Shown: positions 1-17,551, counted from the first letter of the stretch. The stretch is 64,000 bases of DNA from Pyrrhoderma lamaoense (GCA_002794735.1 NBAZ01000001.1:1364001-1428000); one strand, 5' to 3'. The notes: a model not told the origin generated them from the sequence alone. Numbers and translations are program-made.

Positions 1-532
1 TGCTTTCTGTTTTCTGCACCTGCATTCGTTTGTTCTAAGATTTCTCGTCTTATTTGTTACTCTGTATGCCCCCGAAAGGTCGTATAAACATCTTGCGGTC
101 GTTCACACTCCACACTAACCCACAGCGATAGTAGTTCATGTATTAAGATTCAAGAATAAGATGGGTGATGATGATGATGATGTTGTGTGCGCGTGTGTTA
201 CATGTAATAATTTTAAATAAAGTATGAAGTGCTTGAAAGGGTGTGACGTCAGTGCCGTGTACACGTGCGAGAGAAAAGGAAGATTCCGGCTGGAAACAAT
301 CAGGATGCGGTATGACTGGTATGACATTGGTTGTGACGTAGATACGATAGAACGGCCGAATGCGTGGAAATGATTATGGCGCGTTTTTTGATAATAATAT
401 AGTGCTGCTCTCTGCGCACATATGATAGACATACTCGTCCTCCCCTTCCTCTCTAACGCCCTCGACGTCGTTTACCTCCTCGACAGTCACGGCGATTTCT
501 TCTCCTCATCCACATTGGTCCCTCCAGACTGA
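1..532. promoter_or_regulatory. 5' flank of the RhoGEF gene
   Basis: No coding region is supported here; the only longish open frame is on the minus strand and has low-complexity composition. The stretch is the presumed promoter and 5' leader of the RhoGEF starting at 533. It contains a perfect TGACGTCA palindrome (listed separately) and a pyrimidine-rich leader over roughly the last 100 bases, which is common just upstream of fungal start codons. Confidence 0.5.
244..251. promoter_or_regulatory. CRE-like palindrome TGACGTCA
   Basis: Perfect 8-bp CRE palindrome 282 bases upstream of the RhoGEF start codon. Such sites are bound by ATF/CREB-type bZIP factors in fungi. Presence is direct; function is inferred only from the motif and its promoter position. 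Confidence 0.4.
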
Positions 533-3516
533 ATGACGAGTGCTCCCGTCGTCAGGCCACAACCTTCACGTCCGCTCCCGATTGTTCTTCAGTCTCCTTT
601 AGTATGCCAAAAACCCACTGCTAAAGTTCTCTCTTTTTCTTCTAACTCGACTTCAGGAGGATATAGCCTACCCAGTACAGGATCATATTCTCAGTCTTCC
701 GAATCACCACAAACATCATCTCAATCTTCCTCTGTTTCCCACTCTCAGCTCCCAAAAGGTGCTCGTCCAGCATCGCCCCAGCCTTCACGATCTCCAGAGA
801 ATGGTTTCCATCATCCGTACTCCATACGGAAAGGTCGTTCATACTCTGTGAAACAAAATTCAGGTTCCTCTTGGAAACTAGATTGGCGTGGAATATCAAA
901 GATCGTCAAATGGGTCATTCCCAATGACAAAACTGGAATTGACGACAAACTGAATAAAGATATCTTAGGCTCCGGAGATTCCACCATTCTGGAGCCCAGA
1001 GAACCGCAAAATTACAATCCGCGGCCACCATTACAAAAACCCCTTCCAGAAGAACCATCCCAGCTTCTCTCCTATACTCCCTGGATATATGCGTCTCCGA
1101 CTTCTCCGCTCTCACCAACTACTTCTGACACTTGTGTGGATCTCACGTCCGATGATGAATGCAGACTATATTCAACTCTTTCGGATGGTCACTACTCAGA
1201 CCTTGGCCATTCAGTACTTTATACTCCTAGTTCACCAACCTCCGAAGAATATGGTCGAACACCTAATCAACTTCGTGTGAGTTATCTTGAATTTCACTCC
1301 TTTATGCATATAATAGTGACTCTTGCATAAAAATACATCTTATCACACTATAAATCATTGTTATTTTACGATACCATACATCTATCGTTACTACATCTCG
1401 ATACTAGACCTCGAGGTATGACGAACACGTGAATTCATTGGAATACACGCTTGTGCAACGCACAGTGTCTGATTTAGGACACTGGGGTCTTCGTGGAGCC
1501 GAACAGGTTTCGCTTGGTTACATGTCCTCTAACAACGAATATACAAATTCAGAAACTTTTCCTTGTTCCCGTCGAGATACGTTGCAACGACCTGTGGTCC
1601 ACTCCGACATTGGCCATTACGAACCAATGACTGCACCGCCTTCCGCATTTCCTTCTTCTCTCTCACTATCTTACGGGCGAGACCCATCGTATCTTTTCAA
1701 TGAAAGATATCCATCATACAAGCCATCTGACATACCACAGACGGCCTATTTACCTTCTGTAAGCATATCTGCGTATAATTCACCAATAACTCGCCACCGA
1801 CAACCACGAAAGCTCCGTAAAAATATGAGGGTTAGTTCAGCAGCTCGGTCTACCCAGCCTACGCCAAAGAAGGACGTTAATTTAAACGATAATTCAAATA
1901 AAATGCCAATACCCAAAAAGTCTCTCGTTTCTGCACTCTCTGTCCCTATAGCCCCAAAGCCCCTTCCAAGAACACCCCGGAAACTGACGCGGAAGTCTGT
2001 AAAGCTGCCGCCTCCTCCACGAGTTGACACTACTATTGAATTACCAGATATACCCCCGCCCGTTCCACCTAAACAGCCCAGAATAATAAACCGGAGTGTG
2101 AGTGATGCTGTGAAGGCACATCGTACCGCCAAAAAAGTAATTAACTTATGTATAATCTTAAGCAGGTGTCACAATCGAATTCCCCGTTGAAGAGGGTTCA
2201 GTTATCGAAGCCTCTTACATCCGATTCCACATCTTCTGCAAACTCTTCAGCGTCTACTTCGCATGATGATAGTCTTTGTTCCATTCAAGTTTCTTCATCT
2301 ACGTCTATGGAAATAAAAAGGGGTGGCCCTCTTACAAGACCTTCATTATTACGGTCCGAATCAAATAGAAGATGGACAGTTGCTGTAGCAGACTCACCAG
2401 AGAATGTCATTGTTGAGGAACTCGAAAGACTTCGTCGCCTTGGTTTGCGTGCCGGAGACGTACATGGTGGGCGATACACATCGGAGTTGACATCTGAAGA
2501 CGCTCGAGAGATTCCAAAGGTCTCACATACCTCTCATCTTTTGAGCAGTTGTAATGAACCAGAGCTAAGGAGCTCGCTCTCAGTTGATAGGGTCAACGTG
2601 GAAGATGAAATGGAATGGATACATGCACGTTTTGCTATTTTTTGTTGTCGAGAGCTTGTGAGAACGGAGAGAAGTTACCAGGCACGACTGAGAGAGCTCG
2701 CAAATGGACAGGTGCGTTTAAAAGAGGTCCATACTTAAGGTAGAATACTCTAAACATTGTGTTACTCAGGTATCGGACGCAATTCCGAATCTCCTACTTC
2801 AATATCTGCCTGGGCTTATAGGAGCATCTAGATGCCTTACAGAGGAATTCAATGTTGACATGTCAGCGGTAGGCGTAGCAAATGCTTTTGTTAAGGTACT
2901 GAGACTCCTTGAAGAGGCATTTGTTCCTTGGTGTGGAGTTGTCGGCATATTTTTCGATAATAGACGCCGTCGTAAGTCTATGATCTCCCTGAATCGCAGT
3001 CAAGAGCACAATAGTGGATTGCAACAATCTGCTGAGCTTGGGATGAAGACAGTTCGATCCATATCAATGAGTGGTCATGGCCGTTCTGTGGAAAAACTGT
3101 TTCCAAGGTCTTCTACTCTTTCGCTAACTACATCACAAAACGCGCATTGGCTCTTCCGGCCGGCGTTTTCACAAAGTTCAACCGAGTCAAGCAATGAAGA
3201 AGATATTTTCACAGGGATAAAAAAGAGAATTCGCCTTCGAGAGTCAGAAAAGGAGAGGAAACGCTTTCCTCCGTTCAGAGACCTCGCCATTCTCCCTACT
3301 CAACGTGTAACACGTTATGTACTCCTTTACAAAGGTAAGAGAAACTTAAAGTTAATATTGTACCATTCTTTAATGTACTATCATTAAGATTTACTCAAAC
3401 ACACACCCGTTAACAGCCTCGCTAGGAGCGTTGTTGAAAAGGCTGTAGTCGCGGCGTCTGCTCTCGCTCAAAAATGCGACTCAGCACAGGGCAATTCCTT
3501 CACTTTTTCTGAATAA
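533..3516 (+). CDS. Rho guanine nucleotide exchange factor (DH domain)
   Basis: Five exons: 533-1276, 1408-2136, 2166-2711, 2770-3334, 3389-3516, about 903 residues. The N-terminal two thirds are Ser/Pro-rich and look disordered, with proline stretches near residues 440-460. The C-terminal third is a Dbl-homology domain: an ERSYQARL helix start, and the conserved signature PFRDLAILPTQRVTRYVLLYK followed by DLLKHTP, with the intron interrupting the Lys-Asp junction. By family knowledge it loads GTP onto a Rho-type GTPase such as Cdc42 or Rho1 in polarity signalling. No PH domain follows: the protein stops about 40 residues after the signature. The second intron as modelled is only 29 nt; one missing base in the preceding A6 run would be an alternative. 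The domain call is firm; the target GTPase is unknown. Confidence 0.85.
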
Positions 3517-4074
3517 TAACTAGACTTTTTTTAACCTCTTGGTATCCAAATTGCGTCATTTCTAATAAGAAGCTCTGCAGCTTATCCGCATTTTCATATG
3601 ATGTCTTGTTTTTTTTTCTTCCTGAATCATTTTATCAGTATACCTTACTTCTTTCGCAAGGATGACCGAGATATTGAGTACACATCTTTGGTCGTTTACA
3701 TCGTTTGCTCTATATTGTGTTATTTTGGGTTTGTATGTTTATTACCGTTTCAACTGCTGTACCACATGTTAAATTTTTGTTCGGAACACATGTAAATTTG
3801 GTATTGTGGCTCCTGCTAGCAAGTATGTAAATTTCTCGCTATCTGTTTTCATTCGCATCTAAGTCAAATGTACAAACAAATCGGATTTGAAAGTCAATAA
3901 TATATTATACTATACAACTGGATCAGACAAAGACAGAGGAATGGCATGTGCAAAGCAAATTCAGGAACCGATAGGGGAAAAAACACTGTGTATGTTTGTA
4001 ACTAACAAACAAAAAATGATATAGAGAAGTTCGCGGAACGAAAGAAGGATATCAATAGCTCTAAGTTGTTGTAT
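3517..4074. other. Convergent intergenic region
   Basis: This is the shared 3' region between the RhoGEF (+) and the NBR1-like gene (-). It is AT-rich with T-runs and contains one short plus-strand open frame at 3598-3795 of hydrophobic low-complexity composition, which is not supported as a gene. No repeat or RNA gene was recognised. Confidence 0.5.
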
Positions 4075-7000
4075 TTAACGGTCTTCACTGTCGGTGCTAG
4101 CTTCGTCATACAAGAGAGTGAAACCCTGTTCGCTATGAGGAGACTGGACACGAGCTTGAACGCGCGAGGCTTCCCAAAACTCTTCATCAGAATCGGCGTC
4201 AAAATCATCCATTAGAGAGTCTGCACTGTCATAGTCACTTGAGATGTCAGAGATAGTAGGCGTTCCCGGTATTGGGGGAGCGAGAAGTGGGATATTAGCT
4301 ACTCCGGGGTTGGTAGTATTACCAGCCCTAACTGGAGAAGGTTCTGGCATGATCACTTCAGAAGCGTTGAGGGACGAGTGGGTCGAAGACGGGCCACTAG
4401 GGATGGCTACTTCAATCCTGATTCCAAAAAATTGATAGAAAAAAAGGGGTCAGAAACCGTTTATATGATTTTACTCCGGCGATGGTTTGAAAAAAGCTAC
4501 TCACTCGCACCATATGCTTTGGCCAAAAACCTTAGAATTGTCAGCTAGCTGCCAGTAACCTACATACTTTCCCGGAGCGTCCGGAGCTTTCATATCAGGA
4601 GCACAGATATCAATGATAGTAGCAGCTTCAACCTTTCCGACATGGTAACTCAATGGGGCGCCATCATAGGCCGGCATTCGTTCACCGGCAATGAAATTCA
4701 GACGAGTCGTCTCTGGCCAAGCGACATCTCCATTGTTCTGGAGCCGCCAGCACTTTATGAACTCCGCTCCAGCGGGAAATATCTGACCATCTTCCACATT
4801 GACATTACTCACCAACGCAGAACGGAAAGCAATGTCTTTAGGGGGATCATGTATCGTCGAGGTAGAACAAACTGTAGAGGAGGATCCAGTCGAAGCTTGA
4901 ATCAAATTCTTTGAGTTAGTAATAGCCTCGTTAATCACTTCTTTCTCCTGAGGACTTTGTTCTTGTTGGGGAAGTGAAGTAGTAGTGACAACAGGGGTTC
5001 TAAGCTCATTAACGGTTTCGGTTGCCACAGAAGCTTCCATAAAAGCTAGAGTAGTAGAAGTAGCAACATCACTCGTTTGAGGCCTCATCTCAGTGGTCAC
5101 TGAAGCGTCTACTCTTTCAATTGGAGGTTCTGTGGAAACTCCAATTGTAGCACTAACTGCCTTTGGTGTATCAATCTCTGGTGTATCAACTTTAGGAGTT
5201 GAAGGCGTGATGAGTGTTGTTCCACCGACGCGATATACAGTAGGGATAATTGTGTCCGGACTTCGCATCTTCAAGAGAGGATGTATCTTTGGATGAACCG
5301 GAAATGGGTGTGCTTCACATTTTGCACACAAGTCATAATCGGGACAATCGGGATGCAAACACTTGTACCTATCATCACAAGTTAGAGCTTCGGGGATGCT
5401 AATAAAATAGACATTCTTACCTGATTCCACGTATTACGTTGCCACAAGCATTGCAACCAGCAAGATGCCTCATGTAGAGAGCAGGATCACGGGGTGACTA
5501 TATATAAGTTAGATCACAATCATGTTAGTTAGAAGTAAGTACATACCAAGTCCTGAGCGGATTCAACTTTCACAAAGGTATGCTCCGGATGATGTATTTT
5601 GACTAATTCGTAGCACTCTGCGCAGGTATCGAAATCTGGGCACATAAGACATTTCTAAACATGTTATTAGTAAGACATAATTCGGTGATGTTCATAAAAG
5701 TACATACGAAGCGAGAACCCCGAATTCTAGTGTCACAAAGATCACAGTTGGCTTGGTGAACAACTCGCATACCAGAAGGAGTATCTGATTGGGGTGTGCA
5801 ATCCCCTCGAGGTGTTGCCGTGGGTTCATAAACCTTATGGATTATAACACGCCCTGCTTCCTTGAGCGTGATAAATTTGTGGGTGACGGGGTGATTTGCT
5901 CCAACTCGAGAAAAGCAAGTGTCACAAGTATCGAAGTCTTTTATAAAACGTCGCATTAGGTCGTACTCAATCAGAATATAGCAAATTTTTACCAGGACAG
6001 TCGAGACATTTGTGACGGTCGCCAATAACAGCTTCACCACAAAAGTCACACCTTACACCTGTGTGGACCACACGATTCTCATTAGTTTTCGTGATCTTTG
6101 AGAACGTGTGTGACGTTCCATTCTCTTCAAATTGTTGATTCTGATGGACGAGCATCGCTTGGGCTGATACACAACCCTCACACTAAAAAAAGGTCGGTTA
6201 AACAGGAAATAGGAAGAAAATGCTTATGCAATACATACAAGGTCATAGTCACGGCACTGTTGGCACTTATAGCGAATCCCTACTACCTTCCGTTGCAGAA
6301 GTTACAAAAGACATTAGCATGTACCAAGTTCGCTTTTGAGGACATGTCCGTTTCAGATTGAACAAATGCTCCAGGAATATTGAACGCAGTAGGCTCCGAT
6401 GAGTGTTGGTCTGAAGGTTCGATATCCATCGGTTCATCGATAGCCGAGGTCAATTTAGATGTAGTTTGGGGGTCTGAGCTTGAAATATCATGCGCATTCT
6501 GAGTAAGAGGTGGCATATTCGAAGGAGAGCCTGGGTGTTCTAGTCCTGGTACATCACCGAATGTTGATGACATAAGTGAAGTAAAGTCGTGGAGGAAGTT
6601 ATTCATTAACCCTTTCATTTCCTCCTTTCCTTCAGTAACTGAGCAACATGATGACCCAGTGGATTGTGAAATCACAGAAGACCCATTGTGGTCAACAGTC
6701 TGAAAAGCCCTTCCATCAGCTGGTGTGTGAGCTGAAGGATCTACAGATAAGTAACGGATTTGTGATGCGCTTGACATGTTAGTAGATGACGATGAGTAAG
6801 ATGGTTGTCTATGTAAAGATGAAGCTCCCGAATAGAAGTGTTGCTGTTCCTGAGCCTGTTCATCAACGACTGTGAAGCGCAAGAGTCCATTTGGCCAAGT
6901 TAAGCCCCGGAAAGGAGTGGCGTGTACGTTATACTGGGATTCATCATGTACTTCCTTTCCAACTACAACTCGAGCTCCATCCACCGGTGTGAAAAGCAGC

Positions 7001-7198
7001 TTTGATAGATAGAAAGGACCCCTTATAGGGAAGACACGATAAAGCTACCACAACAACACGAGAATTAGAGAAATGTATGCGACAGGCCATGAAGACTGAG
7101 CTTACCTCTTTACAAATATTGTCATATGTCGGGAAGGAATCCGACACTAAGGTGATTTTGCGAGTTTCGCTGTTGTATGTCGCTTTGACCGTAAACAT
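4075..7198 (-). CDS. NBR1-like selective autophagy receptor (PB1, 4x ZZ, FW)
   Basis: Eight exons (7198-7106, 7044-6239, 6182-5993, 5937-5708, 5654-5547, 5497-5421, 5368-4505, 4417-4075), about 903 residues. The N-terminus (MFTVKATYN...) starts a PB1-like fold. Four ZZ zinc fingers follow, each with CxxC, a GxRxKC element and a D-F/Y-D-xC element (for example CDFCGEAVIGDRHKC and CPDFDTCDTC). Near residues 660-770 lies an NBR1 FW domain with FxKCWRLxNxGxVxWP and GKYVGYWQL features. The acidic C-terminus contains FTLL, a candidate Atg8-interacting (LIR) motif. By family knowledge such proteins bridge cargo to Atg8 or to ESCRT at vacuole or autophagosome. One base appears missing at about 6288-6289 between the first two cysteines and the GIRYKC part of ZZ1. 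No UBA domain is visible. Confidence 0.88.
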
Positions 7199-7505
7199 GG
7201 TGGTTAGAGAAGAGGATGGATTCAGCGAGGCTTATGGAGTTGCGCGGGTTTAATCATCCCGTGACGCAACTCGGTTACTAGGTATCCCGGACGGACAAGG
7301 TCATATAACTGGCCTAAACGGAACAAACGAATAACTGTTACCATGGAGTAATGAAAAATAAACTTCATATTCACACACAAAGACATACATATATATACAT
7401 ATACTAGTACAAGGTGATAGGCAGCATACTTTGTGTAGATAGGCTGTTTTCTGCTCCAGAAGTTTCCTTCCGTTACGAGTCATAAAGCTGCGGATTCCGT
7501 AGTTA

Positions 7506-8479
7506 TCAGCTCTTACAGATGCTCCATGCCACGACAACATCCTGTCCGACTACTTGTGAGCGCAGAAGATTAGCTTTAGGCATCTTGAAAGAATGAGAAT
7601 TCAACATTTCACCCTCAAGAAAAGATTGAAAGAAATCACTATACCTCCTGTATATCATATCCAATTCCTTCTCCACCGACAAGAGTCGGGCATACAGTTA
7701 TTATCAGGCCATCTACTACACTTGCCTTCAAAAAGGACTCAATGACACGTGCACCACCCTCAACCATTAAAGATCTTATTCCAAGGTTATAGAGCTCCTT
7801 GCAAAGGGAGTGAAGATCAAGCTTTCCTAATCACAATAAGTCACAAAATAATAATAAATATGCGACCTGTCCTACCTTCACATGAAGGTATTGCTACAAC
7901 TTTGATACCCTCCTGCTCGAGCCTATAAAGTTTTTCCTCCCAGTATGAGTTTCCGGAGTTTTCGGAAGCTGTGAAAACGACTGGTTGCTTCCCCGAATCC
8001 GATTTAAAATTCTTAATTAGTTTGGAGTCAAGACGGAACCTTAATTTTGAGTCCAAGATGACTGGGATTGGTATGTCATTTTTACCGTCGTCTTCCGGGA
8101 GGAGACGAGCTATGATAATAGTCAAATAAGCAAACTTCCTTTCCCCCCCATTTCAGGGATGAAGATAAGAACTGACTATTCAGCTGGGGATTATCGTTGA
8201 GGGCAGTCTCTATTCCAACAAGTATAGCATCATGCCTTGCTCGTAGTCTACACTACAATGTCACTTTTTCTGAAATTTAGAATGAAGTGTCACCCATACT
8301 AGCCTATGTGTCATTCTCATACTTTCGTCACAACTAAGTTGAAGCTGTTTGCCACCTTTACCTGCTATTTTCGCGTCAACAGACTGGGCAAAAGTGAGGG
8401 TCACATGAGGAGAGCTTGACGAGGCGGCCCTTCTGAAAGCGAGAACATCGTCTACAAAGCTCTTGATAGACTCGTCCAT
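7506..8479 (-). CDS. RIB7: 2,5-diamino-6-ribosylamino-pyrimidinone 5'-phosphate reductase
   Basis: Five exons (8479-8304, 8247-8177, 8109-7876, 7826-7645, 7583-7506), 246 residues, matching the usual length near 244. Family hallmarks: HVTLTFAQSVDAKIA at the N-terminal NADPH fold, MTHRLRARHDAILVG, a DNPQL segment, MVEGGARVIESFL, and TLVGGEGIGYDI near the end. It catalyses the NADPH-dependent reduction step of fungal riboflavin synthesis, in the cytosol. The start at 8479 is the first ATG in frame; an upstream exon ending at an AG near 8529 could extend the N-terminus. The first intron uses a GC donor (minus-strand GCTAGT), because only that splice gives MTHR-LRARH in frame. Some neighbouring short frames at 7301-7540 are only read-through. 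Confidence 0.9.
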
Positions 8480-9181
8480 GTAAGATTCGTATCCCAACTT
8501 CGAGACAATGGCATGTAAAGGAGGGCCCTAATGTCCACTCAGTAAGTAAAGAAAAGATCTGATCGGCACGGAACCAATGCTTTTTGCGGACCAATCAGCT
8601 AAATTTACCGTATGCATACATATGCATACAAAGACACATTGTATAATATAAACCAAAAATGAGGTCTTCAGAGGAGCGTAAGTAGTGGACAAGAGGATCA
8701 CGCGTAAGCGATTCATTCAACAAAATTTGACATGGCAAACAAAGTTTTTGGCATTGCATCATCTACTTGTGTCCTTCATGCAGCTTCACTTGCTTGAACT
8801 CACTCTCAGTAAAGCCCTTGACCTCATCGTTTGTAGATTTTTAATGTTACTATCAGATTATAGTAGCTCAACAACGGAACGTATTCGTGTTGCTACCTGA
8901 GACACTCGGACTCGACACGAAAGACATACATGTGTGATATAATACATGAATTCTGTGTTTATTGGAAATAATGAGCACATGTATTACACAAGTAAGATAT
9001 AGTGGTATTAGAAAGATATGGGTGCTTATTTATTTGAAGGAGAATTTTCCTTATTTTTTGGCTAGATATAATGACATAAGCAGTTAGAAGAACAAAATTA
9101 CCCACGTTGTGGAACAATTTAATGTTAATTAAATAATCTTCGTTCTGAGTCTCCGTATGTTCCTTCTCCTCTAGTCACAAT
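8480..9181. promoter_or_regulatory. Divergent promoter region RIB7 / MetAP2
   Basis: About 700 bp between two divergently transcribed genes. It may hold an unrecognised upstream exon of RIB7 (minus strand, ending near 8529), since the frame stays open and plausible from there. A short near-palindromic stretch with repeated TATGCATAC lies around 8607-8630. No other gene is supported. Confidence 0.45.
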
Positions 9182-10917
<1,736 letters not shown>

Positions 10918-11045
10918 AATGTGCTTGTACAAGTATATTGTTGTAATCAGATCATACGAGGATTGGTGGCATGTAAATTGAAGCGCAGGGTTATATGAAT
11001 GTGTGTTCGGCAATGTACCCCTGCCTTTATACAAGTCTGACAGAC

Positions 11046-12562
11046 TTAAGGCGCTGGTCTTTCTACAGAACTCAAGCTGAACGTGGAAACTCTTTTGTGC
11101 ATCTCCAAGTCCTCAATTGCAGTCATCAATGCCCTTCGTTCCCAATTTCCATAGATAAAACCGGTGTAGAGCACTGTTGTTGCAAACCAAGAAATAACTA
11201 CTGTGACCAGAAGATAAACGGGATTTATCCAAGAAACAGGAATCCACGCAGAGCCGATGATTAAGGCGAGAAGTACAATTATGCTTATGACAAAGAAGAG
11301 TAGTTCCTTTCGAGACCGGTCTAGTGAGATGCGATAGTAGGTCGTAAGTGCGCTAATAGCTGTTGAGAATGTCTCATCGGAAAGTCCAGTTGTTTGTCGC
11401 CTATCACCAAGGGGCTCAGATATCTCCAATATTGCTTCAAGTCCAAAGTGATCAGAGTAGGAGAACCGGTGACCAGGTACTTCCCCTGTAAACATGACTT
11501 GGGTTTGACGACAAGTTAGCACAGGTCCTTCATAAGCATCAAATTTTGAGGGTTGACGGTATAATACGTAATCTAAACGTTTCCCAAAGAATTTACGTGC
11601 AACAACGCCCAAAGGTTTACCTGCAGAATATGAACAGAGAGGTGAATCTGCTGTCACCCCGTAGACGGTGATTGCATCTTCCGGAGTAAGATCTTGAGGT
11701 GTAGATGTAGAATTATTGTGGTCAGAGTTTCTACCCTGTGACTTCGTCCACGCGTCTGTTAATCCTCCGTAGTCTCTTATAATAGTCATAGGAACGCTGT
11801 CTGGGATGCTGTTGAAGTCCCCGGCCTTCATATCTACATTAATATATCTATTCTCCTTGATTATTCTAAATGATAACTTACAACAATAACATGGCGCCCC
11901 AAGGAGGCAGAGGCTCGTACAAGTTTTGCAAGTTCCCAAGCATTTACAAGTCTGTGAGCTCGGTTATATTCAGGCCCAATCTCATCTCCCTTGGAGTATA
12001 GCTATCCAAGAGTGATATCGGAATTAGAAACCATTATGAGGGAAGAATAAGGCGCACATGTGTATTGAACACCTCTAAGTCCCCTAAGACAGGATGTCGT
12101 AGAAGCACACTAACAGCTGCTTTACCAACAAACCAGTCTCCGGATAAATCGGCAGGGTGTCCATTCAGTGAATATGGAATTGTTGTCGTACTAATTATAG
12201 GAAAACGCGAGAAGACTGCCAACCCCGAACCTAAAGCCCCACTGGGTTCATCGTCACAGAGGCAACAATATAGAAAGATGGAATAGCCAACCTACCTGTA
12301 AAAATACTTTGAAAATGGCAGACGCTGCTTTACGCAAGACTGTATATGTTCAAAATCGGCAGTAACCCATAATTCTTGCAGTGCGATTATGTCATGGTGG
12401 GAATTTGCAAGGGCTAGACCGATAGCATGTATTCGTTGAACCCGATCCTTGGCTATGTATTTTAAACCCCTAGGTTATGATAAATCAGGATAGACACAAT
12501 ATTTTAGATGCAGAAAAAGACGCAGACCAGCAGTTTAGAGTAATAAGAGATAAGGTTGACAT
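11046..12562 (-). CDS. ISC1: Neutral sphingomyelinase / inositolphosphosphingolipid phospholipase C
   Basis: Five exons (12562-12528, 12469-12296, 12241-12058, 12001-11882, 11825-11046), 430 residues. It begins MSTLSLITLNCWGLKYIAKDR, typical of ISC1/nSMase2-type members of the endonuclease/exonuclease/phosphatase fold. Active-site elements: Glu in IALQELW, NTH, AHR in YNRAHRLVNAW, Asp-Asn in GDFNSIP, and the SDHFGLEA motif with the catalytic His. Two hydrophobic segments near residues 355-405 form the C-terminal membrane anchor seen in fungal ISC1. The enzyme hydrolyses complex sphingolipids to ceramide at ER and mitochondrial membranes. The first coding exon is just 35 nt and splits the Trp codon after LNC. 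No frame break. Confidence 0.92.
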
Positions 12563-12743
12563 GCAGCGGATCGAGCTCACGAGGGGAGATGAGTGTAGGA
12601 CAACGTTGTATGAGTTTGAAGTGCTACAAAAGACATTTAAACGTTTAATCCAAGTTTCACGTGGTACAGACAACACATTATTATTTTATTACACATTATG
12701 ATACACGAATATCAATACTCTAATTGAATTTTTCATCTTATTC

Positions 12744-13331
12744 TTATCCAACGAATCTCATACTGTCACTCAAGATGTAGTAGTTCATCATACCTGATGA
12801 CAAGTCGGCGTTCCCTTCGTTTCGTTCTAGTTCTGGTACCAGTATAAACGTTTGGGAGAATATTCGAGGCTGATCGTCCACAGCCTTACTCGACGTAGGA
12901 TGGGTATTTCTCGCCGTTTTCCCATGTATAACTACACCATTCACAGTAATTAAAAGGGAAGGAGGGAACGTACCTTTATTAAAGCGGTTGAATACAGATG
13001 CAGAATTAGAAGTGATACCTAGCACTTACGGGGAATTGGATGGCAATCAAATGTTTGAACTTCATGTTTAGTCGAAGGCATTTTTTCCATCAGTTCCTTT
13101 ACGCCACTATCCCCTTGAGCGGGGGTCCCATTCCATACCACCGACGAGTCTTTCCTATACAATTTAGGTAGTCTCCTGATGCGGTCTTTCGAGTCATAGG
13201 CGTCATAGAAGATGGAGACGAACTGGCTTGCACCCGTTATGGCAACATTTAAGCTACTTAACAACGTTAAGATATATAGTTATAGAGCATTAACTAGGTT
13301 TCACTTACTCCTTCTCTTTCAAGCCGGACAT
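12744..13331 (-). CDS. NTF2-like mRNA export factor of the NXT1/p15 type
   Basis: Three exons (13331-13309, 13256-13030, 12973-12744), 159 residues. The fold-diagnostic pieces of NXT1/p15 are in order: FVSIFYDAYDSKDRIRRLPKLY, SSVVWNGTPAQG, MPSTKHEVQTFDCHPIP, LLITVNGVVIHG, RIFSQTFILVPE and a short final strand YYILSDSMRFVG. p15-type NTF2-like proteins pair with Mex67/NXF1 to export mRNA through the nuclear pore. The first exon is 23 nt (MSGLKEK plus two bases). The gene is divergent from PRP22, with just 167 bp between start codons. The family call is strong; it could alternatively serve as an NTF2-related partner of a different exporter. Confidence 0.87.
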
Positions 13332-13498
13332 GCTTTGGTTTATTGTGCGAATACAAGCAAGTGTAAGTTAGAATGCGTGAAGTCATGATCGAAGGTTCCG
13401 CATCATCACGTGCCAGCACTTGTAAGCCGACACCCGTTCTGAACTCAAAAAGCCGAAGCTATATACTACTAGACGTCACTGAACAATTTCTGGATGCT
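13332..13498. promoter_or_regulatory. Short divergent promoter NXT1-like / PRP22
   Basis: The two start codons point away from each other across 167 bp, so both promoters must overlap. Both products act on nuclear mRNA (export and spliceosome release), which makes co-regulation plausible but untested. An in-frame ATG at 13373 would extend PRP22 by 42 residues; the later ATG at 13499 is preferred because MADELYELELLSLVAK aligns with the family N-terminus. Confidence 0.4.
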
Positions 13499-17325
<3,827 letters not shown>

Positions 17326-17551
17326 TGTACTTCATTGTTTATTTTGTTCATGAGTATCCATAGGGCACGTCTTTTCATTCCTATTTTTATTCCACCCTTG
17401 TGTACCCATATAGCCATTATGATATAGTAGTAGTATTGCTGTAATTAAAATTGTCATGCAAGCAAAAAAGACAGGATTATAAATAATTATAAGACAAAAG
17501 GATATAATACTTTTCTAATCTACATAAGATACTGCGTTGTGAGCATCATGG

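Noticed and set aside
6290..6345. 45-nt intron explaining the NBR1 ZZ1 break
   Set aside because: A GT...CTAAT...TAG segment exists, but splicing it deletes both zinc cysteines and leaves the wrong frame.
7301..7540. 79-codon minus-strand frame beyond RIB7
   Set aside because: It overlaps the last RIB7 exon in another frame and is AT-rich; the RIB7 stop at 7506 gives the correct family length.
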